Assembly (NCBI GenBank): GCA_963695985.1
Contig: CAVOIC010000011.1
Location: 62,001 to 126,000 of the forward strand
DNA from: DATBVX01 sp963695985
GTDB lineage: Bacteria > Pseudomonadota > Gammaproteobacteria > Steroidobacterales > Steroidobacteraceae
DNA length: 64,000 nt
Reading direction: 5' to 3'
Numbering within the stretch: the stretch's first letter is position 1; each line of letters starts with the position of its first letter. The notes under the pieces were generated by a model, which ran no database searches, was not told where the DNA came from, and worked only from the letters and a program-made list of their open reading frames with translations. Shown here piece after piece: positions 18,069 to 27,525 of this stretch. The translations under genes were made by a program, and so were the position numbers.

Positions 18069-18894
18069 GTCATTGCCGAGCATGGAACCGGCCTGTCTAC
18101 GCATCTTGGATCCCCTTGCACGTGTGTTTCTCAACTTGGGCGTGGGCGCCGGTGAGTTTGCGATGCTCTGCAAGATTGCGTACGTCCGGGTAGCGGCTCG
18201 GGACCATCAAACGGCGAACGGTCGTGTAAATCGATCGAGAATTGCAGTTGTCACGGGACTCACTCGCCCCGAAGTCTCCCGTCTACTGCTAGACGGCCAC
18301 AAAGGCGCCAAAGCGCGTGCGTGGCACAAACAACGAGCCGCGCGAGTTCTGGAAGGTTGGTACTCCGACCGCAAGTTCAGAACAGCTGGGGGCCAGCCGC
18401 TGCCCTTGCACATGAAGGGACGTCGACAGTCGTTCGAGAATCTAGTCAGGAAGTATGGCGGTGACATTCCTCCGAAGGCTGTTCTACAGGAGCTGCTGGA
18501 TGCGAGGGCAATCTCGAAAACTAGGGCCGGCCTGCTTCGCGCCAGGAGGAAAAGGACTGCTGCGAGGGTATACGAGCCGCAAGCCATTGCGGAGATCGGT
18601 AAAAAAACCGAGAACTACCTCCGATCGCTCCTGCATAACTTGGAGAATCCAGACGATCCTTGGTATGAAGGCGCCGTGTCGCGCAGACGAATAAGGACTG
18701 CTTTGGTGCCCTATTTACATCGTGAGATTGCAGTAAGAGGTGACGCGCTTCTTAAGGTCATCTCGGACCAACTTGATCGGCCCCGTCGCGACATTAATCT
18801 GAAGAAAGGGCCACGCGTAAGCCTGGGAGTCGACTTCTTTTTCTACCTAGTGCCAGAGGCCCGGAACAAGATCCGCGAGGTTAAAGGGCGCTGA
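18028..18894 (+). CDS. DUF6502 family protein, paralog 3 (HTH-containing)
   Basis: 288-residue protein with the same architecture as paralog 1: LRILDPLARVFLNLGVGAGEF, then a helix-turn-helix (SRIAVVTGLTRPEVSRLLLD), RVLEGWYSD, a GGDIPPKAVLQELLDA segment and a C-terminal hydrophobic strand (SLGVDFFFYLV). The ATG at 18028 lies inside paralog 2; an internal ATG at 18082 (MEPACLRIL) is an alternative start nearer the homologous core. Its 3' end overlaps the convergent fadD stop by 14 bases, marking the right edge of the island. Confidence 0.78.
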   Translation: MKLCARGELDVVAKSLPSMEPACLRILDPLARVFLNLGVGAGEFAMLCKIAYVRVAARDHQTANGRVNRSRIAVVTGLTRPEVSRLLLDGHKGAKARAWHKQRAARVLEGWYSDRKFRTAGGQPLPLHMKGRRQSFENLVRKYGGDIPPKAVLQELLDARAISKTRAGLLRARRKRTAARVYEPQAIAEIGKKTENYLRSLLHNLENPDDPWYEGAVSRRRIRTALVPYLHREIAVRGDALLKVISDQLDRPRRDINLKKGPRVSLGVDFFFYLVPEARNKIREVKGR

Positions 18895-20578
18895 TCTTCT
18901 CTTTGGATGGCTCGATTAGCTCATCCCGCAACGCTCGCCTCATGATCTTTCCCACGTTGGTCTTGGGTAGCTCGCTTCTGAAGTAGATGTGGCGGGGGAC
19001 CTTGTATCCCGTGAGCGACTTGCGGCAGTACTCAATAAGTTCTTCGGCGGTGAGTTTGGGATCCCGCTTGACGACGAAAAGTGCAACCACTTCGCCGGCG
19101 CGCGCATCGGGTTGGGCCACCGCTGCCGCTTCGAGCACGCCCGGGTGTGTTACTGCCACACTTTCGACTTCGTTCGGGTATACATTAAAGCCGGACACGA
19201 GAATCATGTCCTTCTTGCGATCTTCGATATAGACGAAGCCCTTTTCATCCATACGCCCGATGTCTCCCGTGCGCAGCCAGTCATCGGGCAGCATGACCTT
19301 TGCCGTTTCGTCCGGGCGGTTCCAGTAGCCGCGCATTACTTGCGGTCCGCGTACGCAGATCTCGCCCACCGCATTGATCGCAAGCTCGCGACCGTCGTCG
19401 TCTCGAATCGAGATCTCCGTTGAGGAAATCGGTAGCCCGATGGAGCCGTTGAACTCCTGCAGCTCAAGCGGGTTGATACACGCGGCCGGCGAAGTTTCCG
19501 TTAGGCCCCAGGCCTGCGTGAGGACCTTGCCGGTGACCTGCTTCCAGCGCTCCGCCACTGCTCTCTGCACCGCCATGCCTCCACCCAGGGTTACACGCAA
19601 TGCACTGAAATCCACCGTGTCGAAGCCGGGCGTGTGCAGCAACGCGTTGAAAAGCGTGTTCACGCCGCTGATGTACGTAAACGGATATTTCTTCAGTTCG
19701 GCCACGAACGCCGGGAAATCCCTCGGATTCGTAATCAGCACGTTCTTCGCGCCCGACTGGGTGAAAACAAGGCAGTTCGCCGTAAGCGAGAAGATGTGGT
19801 AGAGCGGCAGCGCCGTAATCACCACGTTCTTTTCTTTCGGCGTACCGGTCGACAGCCAGGCGTGTGCCTGCAGCACGTTGGCGATCATGTTTCGGTGCGT
19901 GAGCATCGCGCCCTTGGATATCCCGGTCGTGCCACCCGTGTACTGCAGAAAGGCAATGTCCTCGTGTCCAACGTCGACTGGCACGAGTTTCAGACCACTG
20001 GCAGCGCGCAGTGCTTCAGTGATTCGAATGGCACCGGGAAGGCTGAACCTCGGTACCTGCTTGCGCACGCGGCGCACGATAAAGTTGACTAAGAGCGACT
20101 TCGGTGCGCCGAGCAGGTCGCCGGCTCCGGTAACAATCACGTGCTTCACATCGGTGTGTCCGATCACTTCCTGCAGCACGTGTGCGAAGTTCTCGAGGAT
20201 CAGGATCGCAGCGGCGCCCGAATCTTTGAGCTGGTGTTCGAGCTCGCGGGCTGTGTACAGCGGGTTCGTGTTGACTATGGTGAGACCGGCACGCAGGGCA
20301 CCCGCGATCGCCACGGGATACTGGAGCAGATTGGGCATCATCAGCGCGATCCGGTCTCCTTTCTTCAGGCCAGCCTTGTGCTGCAACCAGGCGCCGAACT
20401 GTGCACTGAGGCGGTCGATGTCGCCGTAGCTCAGCGTCGTGCCCATGTTGATGTACGCTGGTTCGTTGCGATATTTCTCGAAGCTGCGCTCGAAGATGTC
20501 GACCAGCGACTTGCATTCACGGGGATCGATCTCGGCGGGGACGCCGGGCGGATAGCTCGTCAACCAGATCTTGTCCAC
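18881..20578 (-). CDS. fadD: Long-chain fatty-acid--CoA ligase
   Basis: Activates imported fatty acids to acyl-CoA for beta-oxidation at the inner membrane. The AMP-binding motif YTGGTTGISKGAM is present, as are LPLYHIFSL, the WGLTETSP box and the fatty-acyl-CoA-synthetase signature DWLRTGDIGRMDEKGFVYI. The start is set at GTG 20578, which has GGAG six bases upstream and gives the VDKIWLTSYP opening that aligns with E. coli FadD (about 560 residues); longer versions overrun homology. It follows tesA by about 90 bases in the same orientation, a functional pairing. Confidence 0.95.
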   Translation of the reverse strand: MDKIWLTSYPPGVPAEIDPRECKSLVDIFERSFEKYRNEPAYINMGTTLSYGDIDRLSAQFGAWLQHKAGLKKGDRIALMMPNLLQYPVAIAGALRAGLTIVNTNPLYTARELEHQLKDSGAAAILILENFAHVLQEVIGHTDVKHVIVTGAGDLLGAPKSLLVNFIVRRVRKQVPRFSLPGAIRITEALRAASGLKLVPVDVGHEDIAFLQYTGGTTGISKGAMLTHRNMIANVLQAHAWLSTGTPKEKNVVITALPLYHIFSLTANCLVFTQSGAKNVLITNPRDFPAFVAELKKYPFTYISGVNTLFNALLHTPGFDTVDFSALRVTLGGGMAVQRAVAERWKQVTGKVLTQAWGLTETSPAACINPLELQEFNGSIGLPISSTEISIRDDDGRELAINAVGEICVRGPQVMRGYWNRPDETAKVMLPDDWLRTGDIGRMDEKGFVYIEDRKKDMILVSGFNVYPNEVESVAVTHPGVLEAAAVAQPDARAGEVVALFVVKRDPKLTAEELIEYCRKSLTGYKVPRHIYFRSELPKTNVGKIMRRALRDELIEPSKEKISAL

Positions 20579-20670
20579 GACGCGCTCCAGGAGGAGTGTT
20601 TCTGCGCCAACTGCCGCTTGGGGCGACGCGCTCTGCTGCTTATAGCATCGGCATCGTGCAGCCGGCAACG

Positions 20671-21291
20671 CTATGAGCGCGCCAGCATGGGCCGCAGCGT
20701 GGGCCAGACCGTATCGAGCAGCAGAGATTGCGCTTGCACGTTGGGATGCAGTCCGTCCTGCTGGATAAATTCGGGTTCGAGTGCCACCTTGTCGAGCAGG
20801 AAAGGCACGAACGGCAGGCGGTACTTCTGGGCCAGCTCGTTGTATATGGCGTGAAACTTTTCCGTGTAAGCCGCGCCATAATTCGGTGGAATGCGCATGC
20901 CAAGCAGCAGAACCCGGGCTTTGCCGTGAACCGCAGCGCTGATCATCGCTTCGAGGTTCGACCTCACATCAGCGAGCGGCAGGCCGCGCAGGCCGTCGTT
21001 GCCGCCGAGCTCCAGGATCACGATCGCTGGCTGATGGACATCAAGGGCACGGGCCAGGCGGGCCCGACCGCCGTCGGTAGTCTCCCCGCTAACGCTGGCG
21101 TTCACGACATGGTATCCGTACCCTTGTGCCGTCAGTTTCTTCTGCAGCAGTGACACCCAGCCTTCCTCGACTCGCATGCCGTACGCGGCGCTGATGCTGT
21201 CGCCGAACACCAGAATGTTCGGCGTCGCTGCGTAGCTCGTGCCAAGGTAGAGCGCAGCAAGAAGCAGGGCGAATCGCCAGCTCCGAAACAT
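20671..21291 (-). CDS. tesA: Arylesterase / thioesterase I / lysophospholipase L1 (TesA), SGNH hydrolase
   Basis: Periplasmic hydrolase of acyl-CoA, esters and lysophospholipids. The signal peptide (WRFALLLAALYLGTSYAA) is followed by SGNH block I, FGDSISAAYG with the nucleophile Ser. Block III is GGNDGLRGLP and block V DGLHPN with catalytic Asp and His. The ATG at 21291 shares two bases with the ATG of the divergent ybbA, the same gene neighbourhood as in E. coli. Confidence 0.95.
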   Translation of the reverse strand: MFRSWRFALLLAALYLGTSYAATPNILVFGDSISAAYGMRVEEGWVSLLQKKLTAQGYGYHVVNASVSGETTDGGRARLARALDVHQPAIVILELGGNDGLRGLPLADVRSNLEAMISAAVHGKARVLLLGMRIPPNYGAAYTEKFHAIYNELAQKYRLPFVPFLLDKVALEPEFIQQDGLHPNVQAQSLLLDTVWPTLRPMLARS

Positions 21292-21961
21292 GAGCACACA
21301 GTCCGTTCTGAAAGCCGAAGGCGTAGACAAGCAGGTTAGCAGCCCGGAAGGTCCACTGACCATCCTGAGCGACATCAACCTGCACATCCTCGCTGGCGAG
21401 TCGGTCGCCGTTGTCGGCCCGTCCGGTGCCGGGAAGTCGACTTTGCTCGCGTTGCTCGCGGGGCTCGACGAGCCAAGTGGCGGCAGGATCTGGCTGAACG
21501 GTGCCGAGCTGACGCAACTCGACGAAGACGGACGCGCGGCGCTGCGCGCGAAGCACGTCGGTTTCGTGTTCCAGTCCTTTCATCTCCTGCCGTCATTGAC
21601 GGCGCTGGAAAACGTGATGCTGCCGCTCGAGCTCGCGGGGCGCAAAGACGCGCGCGCCGCGGCGCTCGAGGTTCTGAGGAAGGTAGGCCTGGCGGCGCGC
21701 AAGGGGCATTACCCCAATCAACTGTCCGGCGGCGAGCAGCAGAGAGTCGCCATAGCGCGGGCGTTCGTCACGCGGCCGACAGTCCTGTTCGTCGATGAGC
21801 CGACCGGCAATCTCGATACTGCCACCGGGGAGCGTGTAATCGAGTTGCTGTTCGACCTTAACGCCGCCTCAGGCACGACCCTGGTGCTGGTGACGCACGA
21901 ACAATCGCTCGCAGCGCGCTGCCAGCGAACCATTCATCTGGATGCGGGCCGTATCGTCTGA
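21290..21961 (+). CDS. ybbA: YbbA-type ABC transporter ATP-binding protein
   Basis: 223-residue ATPase of the MacB/LolD-like family. Walker A is GPSGAGKST, the signature LSGGEQQRVAIARAF, and Walker B VLFVDEPTGNLD. It pairs with the permease that follows (TGATG overlap). In E. coli the same pair sits next to tesA, and its substrate is unknown; a mechanotransmission or lipid role is inferred from the family. Confidence 0.94.
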   Translation: MSTQSVLKAEGVDKQVSSPEGPLTILSDINLHILAGESVAVVGPSGAGKSTLLALLAGLDEPSGGRIWLNGAELTQLDEDGRAALRAKHVGFVFQSFHLLPSLTALENVMLPLELAGRKDARAAALEVLRKVGLAARKGHYPNQLSGGEQQRVAIARAFVTRPTVLFVDEPTGNLDTATGERVIELLFDLNAASGTTLVLVTHEQSLAARCQRTIHLDAGRIV

Positions 21962-24456
21962 TGTCCATGGGCGCACTTCGCTTCGCACTTCGAACCCTCG
22001 CCCGCGACTGGAAATCGGGTGAGCTCAACGTGCTGCTGCTGGCGGTAATCGTCGCCGTGGCGGCGCTAACGGCCGTGGGATTCTTCACTAGCCGTGTGAG
22101 CGAAGCGGTCGCTGTGCAGGCGGCCGAAGTGCTGGCCGCGGACTTGCGGCTGCAATCGAGTCAGCCGCTTGGCGAGCACTATGCTTTGAAGGCTGCCGAG
22201 CAGGGCCTGCGCACGGCGAACGCGTTGTCGCTGGTGAGCGTGGTGTTCTATGGCGAAGAGAGCCAGCTCACCTCGCTGCGCGCCGTGGACGGCAGCTACC
22301 CGTTGCGCGGAGCAGTGCGTATAGCGGACCGGCCGTTCGGGCGTGCGTACACCACCAGCGCCATCCCGGCACGCGGCGAGATCTGGGCCGACTCGCGCCT
22401 GCTCGCGACTCTGAACGCATCTATGGGCAGCATGCTGAACATCGGCGCTGCGAGCCTGCGCGTCAGTCGCGTACTCGACTATCGTCCCGATCAGGGTTCC
22501 ACGTTCGCCGAGTTGGCGCCGAATGCGCTGATGAATCTCGCTGACATTCCGGCGACGCAGCTCGTGCAGCCTGGAAGCCGCGTTACCTTCCTGATGCTGT
22601 TCGCTGGCGCGCGCGAGCAAGTCACTTCCTTCAAAGCCTACCTTGAGACTGCACGCAGGCCGGGAGAACGACTCCTGGACATCGCGGAGGCGAGTCCACA
22701 GATCCGTTCGTCGATGGATCGCGCCGGGCGCTTTCTCAACCTGGCCGGACTCGTCAGCGTACTGCTGGCGGCGGTGGCAGTCGCGATGGCGGCGCGTCGC
22801 TACGCGCATCGGCATCTCGACAATGTCGCTCTGATGAAGTGCCTGGGTGCAAGTCAGAGTTTCATCCTGCGGATAAGCGTGCTCGAGCTCGTGGTTCTGG
22901 CCCTGATCGGCGCGACAGTTGGCACCGTGGTCGGGTTTCTCGGCCAGCAGGGCCTGGCCTGGGTGCTGAAGGATCTCATCGTCGGCGCGTTGCCACCGCC
23001 GGCCATCCATTCGGCCTATCTGGGCCTGGTGACAGCGGTGGCAGTTCTCACGGGTTTCGCGCTCCCGCCCCTATTGCAGCTTCGAGTCGTGCCGCCCCTG
23101 CGGGTTTTGCGACACGATGTCGACCCGCCACCGTTGACCCACGGGGTAACTGCGGGGCTCGCGGTTGCCGCGATTCTTGCGATGCTCCTTTGGCTGATGC
23201 AGGACCTCGAACTGGTCCTTTGGGTAGCACTGGGCACCGCCGCGACGCTCGCGCTGCTGCTGCTCGCGGGCTGGCTTCTGGTCCGGAGCCTCGCGCGATT
23301 GCGCAATGCCGTGGGCGTGGCGTGGCGCTACGGCCTTGCCAATATCGCACGTCGGGGCCGCGAGAGCGTCGTGCAGGTTGTCGCATTCGGCCTAGGTCTC
23401 ATGGTGTTGCTCCTGCTCGCCGTGGTGCGCAACGATTTGCTGGAGGATTGGCGTGCCAGCCTGCCCGCGAATGCGCCCAATCACTTCCTCATCAACATCC
23501 GCCCTGACGATCGCCATGCCGTGCAGGAATTTTTTGTTGCACGGGGCACGACGCGACCGAGGATGTTTCCGATGATTCGCGCACGGCTAACGCAGATCAA
23601 CGGTAAGGCCACCAGTGCGCGCAAGTTCGCCACGGATCGTGGTCAGGGCTTTGCCGAGCGCGAGCAAAACCTCACTTGGGCTGCCGAGCCGCAGAGCGAC
23701 AACCGTATCGTCGCCGGTCGCTGGTGGAGCGTGCGCGATGAGGGCAAACCGCTGATTTCGATCGCTACCGAATATCAGGAGGAGCTCGGCCTCAAGCTTG
23801 GCGACCGGCTCACGTTCGACGTGGCCGGTGAAACGCTCGAAACGACAGTGGCGAGTGTGCGTAAAGTGCAATGGGACAGTTTCCAGCCCAACTTCTTTCT
23901 GATCCTTCCGCCCGGTGTGCTGGCCGGTGCCGCCGGTACGTATATGACGAGCGTGTACCTGAACCCGGAGCAGCGGCGTTCGCTGGTCGAGCTCGTGCGT
24001 CGCTTCCCGAGCGTCTCGATTTTCGACATCGACGCACTGCTTAAGCAGATTCGTGACGTCGGTGACAAGGCGTCGCTCGCCGTGCAGTACGTGTTTCTGT
24101 TCACGCTCGTTGCCGGGATTACCGTGCTGCTCGCCGCGATCCAGTCGACACGCGATGAGCGCCGCTACGAGAGCGCGATGTTGCGCACCCTCGGTGCCAG
24201 CCGACGCACGGTACTGCTGGGCGTAGCGGCGGAGTTCACCGCGCTCGGTCTGCTGTCTGGTGTGCTCGGGGCGCTGGGAGCCACCATCGCCGGTTACTTT
24301 CTGGCGACGCGGCTGTTCAATCTGCAGTACACGCTCGATCTGTGGGTGTGGACACTGGGCATTACGCTCGGCGTGCTGCTGGTCGGCATCAGCGGCACTC
24401 TCGCGACGCGCTCGGTCGTCAATCACCCGCCGATCGCGACCTTGCGGCAGGGCTGA
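21961..24456 (+). CDS. ybbP: YbbP-type FtsX-like ABC permease
   Basis: 831-residue inner-membrane protein with an N-terminal helix, a large periplasmic domain, a first FtsX block (about residues 255-385, with VALMKCLGASQSFILRISV), a middle pair of helices, a second periplasmic domain, and a C-terminal FtsX block (SAMLRTLGASRRTVLLG). This 10-helix, duplicated layout is YbbP/LolC-like. It overlaps ybbA by one base and forms the transporter with it. Confidence 0.93.
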   Translation: MSMGALRFALRTLARDWKSGELNVLLLAVIVAVAALTAVGFFTSRVSEAVAVQAAEVLAADLRLQSSQPLGEHYALKAAEQGLRTANALSLVSVVFYGEESQLTSLRAVDGSYPLRGAVRIADRPFGRAYTTSAIPARGEIWADSRLLATLNASMGSMLNIGAASLRVSRVLDYRPDQGSTFAELAPNALMNLADIPATQLVQPGSRVTFLMLFAGAREQVTSFKAYLETARRPGERLLDIAEASPQIRSSMDRAGRFLNLAGLVSVLLAAVAVAMAARRYAHRHLDNVALMKCLGASQSFILRISVLELVVLALIGATVGTVVGFLGQQGLAWVLKDLIVGALPPPAIHSAYLGLVTAVAVLTGFALPPLLQLRVVPPLRVLRHDVDPPPLTHGVTAGLAVAAILAMLLWLMQDLELVLWVALGTAATLALLLLAGWLLVRSLARLRNAVGVAWRYGLANIARRGRESVVQVVAFGLGLMVLLLLAVVRNDLLEDWRASLPANAPNHFLINIRPDDRHAVQEFFVARGTTRPRMFPMIRARLTQINGKATSARKFATDRGQGFAEREQNLTWAAEPQSDNRIVAGRWWSVRDEGKPLISIATEYQEELGLKLGDRLTFDVAGETLETTVASVRKVQWDSFQPNFFLILPPGVLAGAAGTYMTSVYLNPEQRRSLVELVRRFPSVSIFDIDALLKQIRDVGDKASLAVQYVFLFTLVAGITVLLAAIQSTRDERRYESAMLRTLGASRRTVLLGVAAEFTALGLLSGVLGALGATIAGYFLATRLFNLQYTLDLWVWTLGITLGVLLVGISGTLATRSVVNHPPIATLRQG

Positions 24457-24471
24457 AAGGCGGTTGTCCCA

Positions 24472-25167
24472 TTAGATCGCTCGCACCAGGAACCAGCCGA
24501 GCGCGATGGGGCTGCCGCGTGCGGGTATGCCCTCGATGACGACTGCGTAGTCGCCCGGCGTCAAGGCCGAAGTGTTGAAGGCAAATCGCACCTCGCCGTT
24601 GGAGTCGCGCAGCAGGTTATAGATCGTACCGGCGCGCGCCTGATTCTTCTTGTCGACGATAAACCGGAACAGGTTCATGCGCGTGTAAGAGAGGTCCACG
24701 TGCAGCTCGACAAGGTCGGGAATCTCTTTCAATTGCAGATTCAAAGCGGGCAGGCTCGTCGGACCGGCTCGATTGGGCTGGATCCTGATGGAGCGCGTGC
24801 GGCCTGGAGCGTGCAGCGGTCCCGCCGTGAGCTTCTCCTGGAGGTCGGCAATCTGCTTGCCACGATCTGCGTACTGCGCCCCAAGAACCCATAGACCTAT
24901 TACAAGGCATGCACTGAGGGCGAGCAACGCAAGGGTCAACTCGCGACGTCGCCACCATACCGGTTTTGCTTCCTGCAAACCCGGCGAGCGGCCGCTGGCC
25001 TCCAGCAGCCGCATTCCGGCGTGCATCTGATCGGCGAGGTGGATCTGTTCCAGTACCTCGGGATGCTCCCTGCAATAGCGCTCGAAGTCCTGGCGCCCCT
25101 TGAATGGAAGCTTGCCCGTCAAGTAGCGCTCGACGATCTGGTTCTTCTCGATGAACTCAGGGTCCAT
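24472..25167 (-). CDS. Single-pass membrane protein, unknown function
   Basis: 231-residue protein. The ATG at 25167 has GGGAGAG upstream and starts MDPEFIEKNQIVERYLTGKL; a 40-residue longer reading is rejected. The N-terminal cytosolic part (GRQDFERYCREHPEVLEQI) looks like the helical region of anti-sigma-type proteins. One membrane helix (LALLALSACLVIGLWVLGA) is followed by a periplasmic part with a beta-rich end (NTSALTPGDYAVVIEG). Its stop lies 16 bases from that of ybbP in convergent orientation. No sigma factor is adjacent. Confidence 0.8.
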   Translation of the reverse strand: MDPEFIEKNQIVERYLTGKLPFKGRQDFERYCREHPEVLEQIHLADQMHAGMRLLEASGRSPGLQEAKPVWWRRRELTLALLALSACLVIGLWVLGAQYADRGKQIADLQEKLTAGPLHAPGRTRSIRIQPNRAGPTSLPALNLQLKEIPDLVELHVDLSYTRMNLFRFIVDKKNQARAGTIYNLLRDSNGEVRFAFNTSALTPGDYAVVIEGIPARGSPIALGWFLVRAI

Positions 25168-25299
25168 GCGTCTCTCCCGCGAGCCGGCGGCATTTGCGCA
25201 CACTTCTGCACACGATTCCAGTACCCGCAGGGAACGACCTAACCCCGCGGCAGCACGCGCGCGTTTACACTCCCGACATTCCCGCAATGGAGACCAACA

Positions 25300-26859
25300 A
25301 TGTTGAGCCGTGCTCGAACCGCGGTTTCGCGGTCTTTGTTCCTGACGACATCCCTCGCGGCATTAGTGCTGGGCGCTGCCGCTACCCGCGCTGCAGAACG
25401 CGAAGACACCGCGATCACGATCTACAGCTCTGCACAGCCCGGTGCGGTCCCGCCCGAGCTCTATCGTCCTGTCCAGGGCATGGGGATGCCGAATGGAATG
25501 GCGGTTCCGGGATACGCCGTGGTTCGCCAAGAGCGGCCAGTGACGCTGAGCGCGGGGCGCAGTCAGGTGCGTTTCAGCGATGTCGCTGCCCTCATCGATC
25601 CCACGACGGTTCAGTTCAGTTCCCTCACGGATCCTGACAACACGCGCGTGCTGGAGCAGAACTTCCAGTTCGACCTTGTGAGCACGCAGAAGCTGCTGCT
25701 GAAGTACATCGACAAGCCGCTGACGCTCGAGCGCGTGGTCGGCAATGAGCTCAATACCCTTTCGGGCACGCTCTTGAGCGCCACCAACGGGCTCGTGTTG
25801 CGGGGCACCGACGGCCAGATCTATGCAATCGGTAACTACAGCAACATCCGTTTCCCGGAGCTTCCGGGGGGGCTGATCACACGGCCGACGCTCGAGTGGG
25901 ACATCGTCGCCAAGCGCGCGGGCGAGCATCGTGCTCGAGTTGCCTACCAGACCAGTGGCATCACCTGGTGGGCGGACTACAACCTGACGTTCAGCGAAGG
26001 CAGCGATGCGAATTCAGGTCTGCTGGATGTGGGCGCGTGGGTCAGCATTCTCAATCAGTCCGGCGCTAGCTATCCCGACGCGCGGCTCAAGCTGATCGCG
26101 GGCGACGTGCATCGGGCCGAGCCGCGCGCGCTGCCGATGGCCAAGCGCGCCCGCGAGGTGATGAGTGCGATGGCGGCGGATGAGGTCGCGGGTTTCGACG
26201 AGAAGGCCTTCTTCGAATTCCACCTCTACACGCTCGGTCGGCGCACGACGCTGCCGGACAACTCGACCAAGCAGATCGAGCTTTTCGAAGTTGCGCATCG
26301 CGTGCCCGCGCGCAAGACCCTGGTCTATTACGGACAGGGCCCGATCGGTTACTGGTACGCCGACCCGGTGGTGGATCGGAATTTCGGCAATCAATCCAAT
26401 CGCAAGGTGGACGTGTATCTCGAATTCAAGAACGAGGAAAAGGTGGGACTCGGAATCCCGCTGCCCGCCGGCCGCATACGTGTCGCGCAGACCGACAAGG
26501 CTGATGGAACGCTGGAGTTCATCGGCGAGGATGTCATTGACCACACGCCGAAGGATGAGAAGATACTGGTCAAGCTCGGCTCGGCGTTCGACGTCGTCGG
26601 CGAGCGCCGGCAGGTGGACTTCAGCATCAACACGACTGCGAAGTGGATGGAGGAAGAAATCGAGGTAAAGCTGCGCAACCACAAGGCCGAAGCAGTCGAC
26701 GTGATCGTAAAGGAAAACCTCTACCGCTGGAGCAACTGGCAGATTACGTCGAGCAGCCTGCCTTATGAGAAGGAGGATGCGCGCACAATCCTGTTTCCCG
26801 TTAAGGTAGCCAAGGATGGTGAGAGCGTCGTGCGCTATCGCGTACGCTACACATGGTGA
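25300..26859 (+). CDS. DUF4139 domain exported protein
   Basis: 519-residue protein with a signal peptide (SLFLTTSLAALVLGAAATRAA). The body is beta-rich and has the DUF4139 pattern: TLEWDIVAKRAGEHRARVAYQTSGITWWADYN in its middle (quoted in part: GITWWADYNLTF) and a C-terminal conserved run ending VVRYRVRYTW. The family is widespread and uncharacterised; an envelope location follows from the signal. A hairpin follows the stop. Confidence 0.86.
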   Translation: MLSRARTAVSRSLFLTTSLAALVLGAAATRAAEREDTAITIYSSAQPGAVPPELYRPVQGMGMPNGMAVPGYAVVRQERPVTLSAGRSQVRFSDVAALIDPTTVQFSSLTDPDNTRVLEQNFQFDLVSTQKLLLKYIDKPLTLERVVGNELNTLSGTLLSATNGLVLRGTDGQIYAIGNYSNIRFPELPGGLITRPTLEWDIVAKRAGEHRARVAYQTSGITWWADYNLTFSEGSDANSGLLDVGAWVSILNQSGASYPDARLKLIAGDVHRAEPRALPMAKRAREVMSAMAADEVAGFDEKAFFEFHLYTLGRRTTLPDNSTKQIELFEVAHRVPARKTLVYYGQGPIGYWYADPVVDRNFGNQSNRKVDVYLEFKNEEKVGLGIPLPAGRIRVAQTDKADGTLEFIGEDVIDHTPKDEKILVKLGSAFDVVGERRQVDFSINTTAKWMEEEIEVKLRNHKAEAVDVIVKENLYRWSNWQITSSSLPYEKEDARTILFPVKVAKDGESVVRYRVRYTW

Positions 26860-26873
26860 ACCGGTGCTGAACC

Positions 26874-26900
26874 GCGCCGCCTGTCAGCGACAGGCGGCGT
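26874..26900 (+). terminator. Strong hairpin after the DUF4139 gene
   Basis: Perfect 11-base arms CGCCGCCTGTC and GACAGGCGGCG with a three-base loop begin about 15 bases after the stop codon. The tail (TTGTTGG) is only weakly T-rich, so termination efficiency is uncertain. Confidence 0.65.
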
Positions 26901-26949
26901 TGTTGGAACTGCAAGTCGGGGAGTAGCTCCAAGATGTTGGAGGCTCCCC

Positions 26950-27507
26950 ATGAACGCCCTCATTGTTCCACTCCTCGCCGCGCTGCTGCTGTCGACTCAA
27001 GTGAGCGCTGCAGCGCCCGCCAATCAATCAAGTCAGAACACCGACGTCGCACCTGGCAAACCGCGCGGCGGCGACTGCATGTTCTCGCGCACCATAGATG
27101 ATTGGACGGTCGTGGACGACGAGACGCTGATCGTCTGGGCGCCGGATCACAAGAGCCCCTACCTGGTGAAGCTCTTTTTCCCAGAGTTTGGGTTGAAGTC
27201 GGCGTTCGCGCTCGGGTTCCTGGACAAGGACAACGACGGCCTGATCTGCGATGTGGGACGCGACGCCATCATCGCGCGCGGCATCATACCGGGCAGCGCG
27301 GATCGCATACCGCTACGGACCGTGCAACGCATCGATGTCGCCGATGCCAAGCAGCTGATCGCGAAGGCCAGGAGCAAGCCCGAACCTAATCCAGCCGCGG
27401 TAAGCGTCGAGCAGTCGGACATGAAGTCCGACAAGGCAGGAGCACAGAAACCCAACGCTGACCCGCAGGAGGAGAGCAAGACGAAACCGCCGGGTGCGAG
27501 CGGGTAG
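26950..27507 (+). CDS. DUF6491-like exported protein
   Basis: 185-residue protein with a signal peptide ending VSAAAP. A Cys at about residue 43 precedes SRTIDDWTVVDDETLIVWAP, the kind of opening seen in DUF6491, and a second Cys lies in GLICDVGRD. The stretch DKDNDGLICD resembles an EF-hand calcium loop but lacks the flanking helices, so calcium binding is unproven. The C-terminal 50 residues are Lys/Pro/Glu-rich and probably unstructured. Putative ribosome site GGAGG before the ATG. Confidence 0.7.
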   Translation: MNALIVPLLAALLLSTQVSAAAPANQSSQNTDVAPGKPRGGDCMFSRTIDDWTVVDDETLIVWAPDHKSPYLVKLFFPEFGLKSAFALGFLDKDNDGLICDVGRDAIIARGIIPGSADRIPLRTVQRIDVADAKQLIAKARSKPEPNPAAVSVEQSDMKSDKAGAQKPNADPQEESKTKPPGASG

Positions 27508-27525
27508 AACCGCCCGCAGAGGCGA

